Source: Verrucomicrobiales bacterium
Lineage (GTDB): Bacteria > Verrucomicrobiota > Verrucomicrobiia > Verrucomicrobiales > Akkermansiaceae
DNA: 11,260 nucleotides
NCBI GenBank assembly: GCA_002729295.1
Contig: PBTU01000184.1
Coordinates: 1 to 11,260, forward strand
Direction: 5' to 3'
Shown: positions 6,814-11,260 of the stretch, in pieces
Position numbering within the stretch: position 1 is the stretch's first letter
Layout of the letters: every line of letters begins with the position of its first letter
Program-made: the position numbers and the translations under genes
The notes under the pieces: generated by a model
What the model was told of the DNA's origin: nothing
Database searches by the model: none
The model's input: only the letters and a program-made list of their open reading frames with translations

Positions 6814-8025
6814 CTATTCAATAAATCCCCAGTGACCGCTGGTGAAGGGCCAAAGGGATAGATAGGCCGGGCCAACGAGGTTGTGCTGCTTCACCGTGCC
6901 CCAAAAACGCGAATCCAAGCTGCTCGGTGAATTATCGCCCATCGCATAAAACTCACGCATATTAGTATCTTCGGTCTCTTCGATCGACTTGAGTTTGAAG
7001 ACGAAATCCTGATTTACAAAGGGACTCTTTCCCTGTCTCGGATTGCTGTATCCGGGATACTTCCGCCCTTTGGCATCGGCACCTTGACCCGCCACGCGTA
7101 GGATCGTTTCCTCCTCGGGAATGACTCCGTTAATATAAAGGTCAGGCTCTTTCACTTGAACGGTGTCGCCCGGCACGGCAACAAGGCGCTTAATATAATG
7201 CGTCCCGCCCTGCTGACTGCTCATTTGTTTACCCGTTTGGTCCGTATCGATTCCGCGGGTATCAAAGACGAATGATTCTCCGCGCTTGGGATTGCGGAAA
7301 TGATATGAAACCTTGTCCACCAAAACGAGATCTCCCGAAGTCAAACTTCCCTGGAAAATGGGATCACCTTTCTGGTAATGGGGGCCTCGTGCAAAAATAT
7401 ATCCCCTCGGGGTATTCCTCACAAATTTTCCAATCGTGGGAATCCGCACGGCTTCATTCGCAGGACAACCGATTCGCACCGCGCTGCCATCGTCGAAGAA
7501 AATCTTGGTGCCCGAAAAGAGAAACCAAGTGGAATCCCTGATCCCTGTGATGCTCTTTTCTTTGTCCGCCACGATGTTTTCATAGGACTTTCCTTCCATC
7601 ACGAAATCGATTACCCGCTTCCCGATGAAAGGCTTGTCCCAACCCTCTTCTTCATGCATCGGTGCGGCAATAATTCCATTCAAGGACGGTTGCATCGATC
7701 CGGTCGGAATTCGAAACGGCTGCAGGAAGTATGCCCGAATGCCTAATGCGACGACAATCGCCACCCAAAAAACTTCGATGTTCTCTTCCAGCCAGGTCGG
7801 TGCCTTGTAATGGGCGAGCGATTTCTCACAAGTATTGTGTACTTGCTTCGAGGTCTCCTTTACCGCATCCAGATCCTTCGCCTTGATCGCGGCCTTCAAA
7901 TCGGCCCGGCGAGATTCGATTTCATCAATACGGTTCTGCGTCAGCAGATCGCGCTTGTAATGCAGAAACTTCTTCGAGCCTTTCAACAGGCCCAAGGCTT
8001 CCTTTTTCCAACGTCGCTTAAACAC
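6814..8025 (-). CDS. lepB: Signal peptidase I with large insert
   Basis: This 403-residue protein is the membrane serine protease that removes Sec and Tat signal peptides. It has a charged, helical N-terminal extension (about 1-75), a single membrane helix (about 83-102), then box B IPTGSMQPSL with nucleophile Ser110. Box C GDLVLVDKVSYHF starts at 231, box D HYIKRLVAVPGD carries general-base Lys279, and box E AMGDNSPSSLDSR spans 361-373. In the Escherichia coli enzyme Ser90 and Lys145 are 55 residues apart; here the gap is 169. An extra segment of about 110 residues sits between boxes B and C. All catalytic elements are intact, so activity is expected. Its clients would include the sulfatases and the ThuA-like protein nearby. 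The start is GTG at 8025, preceded by GGGAAGG about 13 bp upstream on the minus strand. It probably leads an operon with the prenyl synthase gene. Confidence 0.95.
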   Translation of the reverse strand: MFKRRWKKEALGLLKGSKKFLHYKRDLLTQNRIDEIESRRADLKAAIKAKDLDAVKETSKQVHNTCEKSLAHYKAPTWLEENIEVFWVAIVVALGIRAYFLQPFRIPTGSMQPSLNGIIAAPMHEEEGWDKPFIGKRVIDFVMEGKSYENIVADKEKSITGIRDSTWFLFSGTKIFFDDGSAVRIGCPANEAVRIPTIGKFVRNTPRGYIFARGPHYQKGDPIFQGSLTSGDLVLVDKVSYHFRNPKRGESFVFDTRGIDTDQTGKQMSSQQGGTHYIKRLVAVPGDTVQVKEPDLYINGVIPEEETILRVAGQGADAKGRKYPGYSNPRQGKSPFVNQDFVFKLKSIEETEDTNMREFYAMGDNSPSSLDSRFWGTVKQHNLVGPAYLSLWPFTSGHWGFIE

Positions 8026-8135
8026 GGGGGAAAACTGACCTTCCCGCCGCCAAGTTTCAAGGGGGAATCCTCGCCTCGGAAATTCGGCAATATTTCGGGG
8101 TTCTCTCCCGTCTTATCACCGTACAAACTCCCGCC
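8026..8135. promoter_or_regulatory. Divergent intergenic region between lepB and the GH-GT2 gene
   Basis: These 110 bp must hold promoters for both directions. I find no strong -35/-10 pair. An imperfect dyad CCTCGGAAAT ... ATATTTCGGGG (about 8072-8102) has one bulge and might be a regulator site, but it may be chance. Confidence 0.3.
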
Positions 8136-10220
8136 ATGCCTCTCACTGTTCACGGAAAGCACTTCCATCTCGATGGAAAGCCCCACTTTCTGCGAACCGT
8201 CACCTACGGCCCCTTCCCACCCAATCCCACCCATTCGCCAAAAATTGACTTCCCGCGTATCCGCCGGGCCGGATTTAATTCCATCCGCGTCTATACCCTC
8301 CCGGACGGGGAATTACTGGACGCCGCCGGGAAAAACGACCTCCTCGTCATCCCTTCCCACGCCTGGGCCAATGGCTGCGACTTCATCCGCGAGCCCGACA
8401 TTTTCCACGAAGCCCGCGCCTCCCTCCTCTCCTGGCTCACGCAGTATCACGACCATCCAGCCCTCGGCGCTCTCCTCGTCGGAAACGAAATCCCCACCGA
8501 CATGGCCCGCTGGATGGGTCCGGCCAAAGTCCGCACGCTCCTCGATGAACTCATTCTCGCCGCCAAAAAATCCGCGCCCGCTCTCCCCGTCGCCTATTCC
8601 AACTTTCCCACCACAGAATACCTCGAGCCTCTCGCCGCCGACTTCACCGCCTTCAATCTCTATCTCGAAAACCCCGACGACCTCGCCGACTACCTCCCCC
8701 GCCTCCACCACCTCGCGGGCGACCGCCCGGTTTATCTCACCGAGTTCGGACTCGATACCCAGGGCAACTCAGAAGAGCAACAAGCCGAACTTCTCCCCTC
8801 CGCGCTCCGCCTCAGCCGTGAAGCGGGACTTACCGGAGCCACGCTCTACGCATGGTCCGATGCCTGGCAAAACAATGGCGAAACCATCACCGACTGGTCC
8901 TTCGGGTTGATCCGCCGCGATGGCTCGGAAAAACCCGTCCTCGCCGAATTGGAAAAGACTCACCTTCCTCTTCCGCAACCCGAAACGCCTCCGCGCTTCT
9001 CCGTGATTATCTGCACCCGCAATGGCGCGGGTCGTTTGAAAGGCTGCCTCGATGCCTGCCTCGCTCTCGACTACCCAGACTTCGAAATCATCGTCGTCAA
9101 TGACGGCTCGACCGACGACACCGAAAAACTGTTAGAGAGTACCGAAGGCATCCGCGCCTTCCATCTTGACCCCTGCGGACTTTCCGCCGCGCGTAATTAC
9201 GGAGCCAAAATGAGCAAGGGCGAAATCCTCTCATTTACCGACGATGACTGCCGACCCGACGTCCATTGGCTTGCGTGGTTGGCTCACGCCTTCACTACGT
9301 CGGAACATGCTGCCATCGGCGGACCCAATCTCGCTCCGCAGCCCGACTCACTCGCCCTCTCGCTCACTACCGCCGCGCCCGGCGCACCCACCCACGTCAT
9401 GCTCGACGACACCACCGCCGAGCACCTCCCCGGCTGCCACCTCTCGGTGCGACGATCCGCCTTCGATCAGATCGGCGGATTCGACAAACAATTCCACACC
9501 GCCGGAGACGACGTCGACTTTTGCTGGCGACTCCGCGACGCCGGACACACCCTCGGGTTCTGCGGCGCCTCCTTCGTTTGGCATCACCGCCGCGCTACGC
9601 CCTGGCGATACCTCAAACAACAAATGGGCTACGGCAAAGCCGAAGCTCTCCTCTTCAAAAAACACCCGCAACGTTTTTCCGAAGGCGGCATCCGTTGGCA
9701 GGGCTGCGTCTACCAAGGCGGAGCGCTCGGTATCCAGCCCGGCGACTTCATCTACAGCGGACCCACCGGCGAAGCTCCCTACCAATCGCTTGCCCTCAAC
9801 CGCCAACCGGTCCGCAATCTCCCGGGCGAATACGACACCCCTTCAGGCCGCTTCGCCCTCCGTATTCTCGCTTGGCTGCAATCTCTAATCCGACCCTGGG
9901 CCCGCAAGTCCTCGGGAGGACCCGGCCGCAGCCTTGCCATGCCTAGAACCCCTCCTCCCGCCGAAACCGCACGCCATCAGCTCACCCTCACTGGCTCCGA
10001 CGGCCTCTCCCGCCATCATCTTTATCGCCATCTTCTCACCCACGGCTGGGAAGCCTGCCCCGATCCTGATTGGGATCTACAATACCAGAGCACCTTCCTC
10101 ATCGCCGCCACCGAACAAAGCGGCACGCGGATCAATCGCACCTTCGTTGGTCTCAGCGGACCCGCGACCGATCTCAAAAACCTCGCCCTCGATGCGGGCT
10201 TTATCCTGACTCCTTCCTAA
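8136..10220 (+). CDS. Glycoside hydrolase-glycosyltransferase family 2 fusion protein
   Basis: The 694 residues form three parts. Residues 5-275 resemble a clan GH-A TIM barrel: HLDGKPHFLR, an AGFNSIRVY strand (45-53), GNEIP with likely acid/base Glu118, and YLTEFG with likely nucleophile Glu203. Residues 287-515 are a GT2 domain: SVIICTRNG (289-297), the nucleotide-sugar-binding VNDGSTDD (321-328), FTDDD (367-371), AGDDVDFCWR (456-465, the catalytic-base region), and WHHRR then QQMGYGKAEALL (495-506). Residues 610-694 are a small C-terminal domain with a WDL motif (646-648). No signal peptide or clear membrane helix is visible; residues 573-590 could be amphipathic. Both enzymes therefore seem cytoplasmic, which is unusual for a hydrolase. 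I recall similar fusions in other bacteria, of unproven function. Roles in making or editing an envelope glycan are plausible. The start ATG at 8136 precedes the first strand of the barrel. queA follows after 2 bp. Confidence 0.85.
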   Translation: MPLTVHGKHFHLDGKPHFLRTVTYGPFPPNPTHSPKIDFPRIRRAGFNSIRVYTLPDGELLDAAGKNDLLVIPSHAWANGCDFIREPDIFHEARASLLSWLTQYHDHPALGALLVGNEIPTDMARWMGPAKVRTLLDELILAAKKSAPALPVAYSNFPTTEYLEPLAADFTAFNLYLENPDDLADYLPRLHHLAGDRPVYLTEFGLDTQGNSEEQQAELLPSALRLSREAGLTGATLYAWSDAWQNNGETITDWSFGLIRRDGSEKPVLAELEKTHLPLPQPETPPRFSVIICTRNGAGRLKGCLDACLALDYPDFEIIVVNDGSTDDTEKLLESTEGIRAFHLDPCGLSAARNYGAKMSKGEILSFTDDDCRPDVHWLAWLAHAFTTSEHAAIGGPNLAPQPDSLALSLTTAAPGAPTHVMLDDTTAEHLPGCHLSVRRSAFDQIGGFDKQFHTAGDDVDFCWRLRDAGHTLGFCGASFVWHHRRATPWRYLKQQMGYGKAEALLFKKHPQRFSEGGIRWQGCVYQGGALGIQPGDFIYSGPTGEAPYQSLALNRQPVRNLPGEYDTPSGRFALRILAWLQSLIRPWARKSSGGPGRSLAMPRTPPPAETARHQLTLTGSDGLSRHHLYRHLLTHGWEACPDPDWDLQYQSTFLIAATEQSGTRINRTFVGLSGPATDLKNLALDAGFILTPS

Positions 10221-10222
10221 CC

Positions 10223-11194
10223 GTGCAGACCTCGGACTTTCACTACGACCTCCCTGAGGAACTCATCGCCTCGCGCCCACTCGAAAACCGCGACGGCTCA
10301 CGCATGATGCTCGTCAATCGCGCCACCGGAGAAATCACCCACCACCACTTCCATGAGTTCGCCGAACTCCTCCCGCCCGACCATCTTCTCGTCCTCAACG
10401 ACACCAAAGTCATCCCGGCGCGCCTCTTTTCCAACGACGAAAAAATTGAGCTCGTCCGCACCAACGCCACCGACCCACACCATTGGTGGTGCCTCGTCCG
10501 GCCCGGCAAGAAGATGAAACCCGGCCGCACCGTGAAAGTCGGCGGGAGCACCGGCACCGTTCTCCAGACCAACGAAAAAGGTGAACGTCTTATCCAGTGG
10601 GACACCCCGCCCGACCTCGAAGAACACGGTCATCTCGCCCTGCCCCACTATATGGAACGCGAAGCCGACAAAGCCGACCGCGACCGCTACCAAACCGTCT
10701 ACGCCAAAGAAGACGGCGCCATCGCCGCGCCCACCGCTGGACTCCATTTCACGCCCGAAGTCCTCGCCAATCTCGACCACACCTTCCTCACCCTGCACGT
10801 CGGCGTCGGCACCTTTCGCCCTGTCAAAGTCGATGATCCCAGTGAACACGAAATGCATTCCGAGCGTTACCACCTCGAAGCCGAAGCCGCCGCCAAAATC
10901 AACGCCGCCAAAAAAATCGCCGCCGTCGGCACCACCGTTACAAGAGTCCTCGAACACCAAGCCCGCAACCGTGAAATCGCCGAATGCTCCGGCGAAACCG
11001 ACATTTTCATCTACCCGCCCTACCAGTTCCAAACCATCGATACCCTCCTCACCAACTTCCACCTCCCCTGCAGCACCCTCATGATGCTCATCTCCGCCTT
11101 CGCCTCGAGAGAGCTGGTCCTCGAAGCCTACGCCAAAGCCGTCGAAGAAAAATACCGCTTCTACTCCTACGGCGACTGCATGTTGATTGTTTGA
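10223..11194 (+). CDS. queA: S-adenosylmethionine:tRNA ribosyltransferase-isomerase
   Basis: This 323-residue enzyme transfers and isomerises the ribosyl part of S-adenosylmethionine onto 7-aminomethyl-7-deazaguanine at position 34 of tRNAs with GUN anticodons. The product is epoxyqueuosine. Family landmarks are the N-terminal FHYDLPEELIASRPL (6-20), NDTKVIPARL (59-68), AAPTAGLHFTPE (168-179), LHVGVGTFRPV (191-201), MHSERY (211-216), AVGTTVTRVLE (234-244), and TNFHLPCSTLMML (277-289). The ending YRFYSYGDCMLIV is also characteristic. Length is slightly short compared with the usual 340-355 residues, but both ends look complete. The start is GTG at 10223, two bases after the preceding TAA, so translational coupling is likely; no Shine-Dalgarno is seen. 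The next in-frame Met lies inside the conserved N-terminus. The frame is also open back to 10070, but those 51 codons overlap the fusion gene and do not look like QueA. Confidence 0.95.
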   Translation: MQTSDFHYDLPEELIASRPLENRDGSRMMLVNRATGEITHHHFHEFAELLPPDHLLVLNDTKVIPARLFSNDEKIELVRTNATDPHHWWCLVRPGKKMKPGRTVKVGGSTGTVLQTNEKGERLIQWDTPPDLEEHGHLALPHYMEREADKADRDRYQTVYAKEDGAIAAPTAGLHFTPEVLANLDHTFLTLHVGVGTFRPVKVDDPSEHEMHSERYHLEAEAAAKINAAKKIAAVGTTVTRVLEHQARNREIAECSGETDIFIYPPYQFQTIDTLLTNFHLPCSTLMMLISAFASRELVLEAYAKAVEEKYRFYSYGDCMLIV

Positions 11195-11260
11195 AAAATG
11201 AGGGATGCCTAGAAGAACTCTCGATGGCTCCTTATGTCAGCCTCTTCTTCGCCGCTCGTC
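11195..11260. other. Window end, no identifiable gene
   Basis: These 66 bases follow the queA stop. ATG codons at 11224 and 11234 both open frames that run to the edge (MAPYVSLFFAAR and MSASSSPLV), so a downstream gene may start here. Too little is present to choose. No T-run terminator is seen after queA. Confidence 0.4.

Noticed and set aside
10070..10222. Upstream extension of the queA frame by 51 codons
   Set aside because: It overlaps the end of the GH-GT2 gene, is Arg/Pro-rich and unlike QueA. The GTG at 10223 places the conserved FHYDLPEELIA at the expected N-terminus.
10298..11062. 254-codon open frame on the minus strand opposite queA
   Set aside because: It is a mirror of the strongly C-ending codon use of queA; the translation is Gly/Val/Phe-rich and low in complexity with no recognisable motif, while the plus strand encodes an intact conserved enzyme.
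1..11260. CRISPR arrays, transposons, integrases, prophage genes
   Set aside because: No regularly spaced repeats of CRISPR length and no transposase or recombinase motifs in any frame read.

Overview
The window looks like a chromosomal segment of a Verrucomicrobiota bacterium, or less likely of its relatives in the Planctomycetota or Lentisphaerota. The reasons are secreted sulfatases next to a Tat-exported Gfo/Idh/MocA oxidoreductase and a secreted ThuA-like protein, a signal peptidase I with a large insert of the kind I associate with this superphylum, and weak Shine-Dalgarno signals. The assignment rests on gene content and recalled family traits, not on a database search.

Layout. Positions 1-5653 form a catabolic or accessory half. 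It holds the 3' part of a secreted sulfatase (+), a Tat-signal Gfo/Idh/MocA oxidoreductase (+), a complete secreted sulfatase (-), and a ThuA-like secreted protein (+) divergent from that sulfatase. The convergent pair (oxidoreductase and sulfatase) is separated by only 75 bp. That gap is almost filled by a symmetrical hairpin built from 9-bp-spaced CGAA units (2725-2790). The ThuA gene is followed by a good rho-independent terminator (5710-5745) in a 311-bp gap.

Positions 5965-8025 hold a minus-strand pair 6-7 bp apart, signal peptidase I (lepB) followed by a squalene/phytoene synthase. Positions 8136-11194 hold a plus-strand pair 2 bp apart: a two-enzyme fusion protein (clan GH-A-like glycoside hydrolase plus family 2 glycosyltransferase plus a small C-terminal domain) and queA of queuosine tRNA modification. 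The last 66 bases hold no identifiable gene.

How the genes may work together. The two sulfatases, the oxidoreductase and the ThuA protein all carry, or by family would carry, export signals. They are plausibly envelope or periplasmic enzymes for desulfation and processing of sulfated glycans. The second half is core or envelope biology: protein export, C30/C40 isoprenoid synthesis, glycan assembly and tRNA modification. No mobile element, CRISPR array, rRNA or tRNA was seen.

The items most worth a second look are the CGAA-phased hairpin, the cytoplasmic GH-GT2 fusion, the large signal-peptidase insert, the C-x-A-x-R sulfatase active site, and the near-palindrome upstream of the oxidoreductase.
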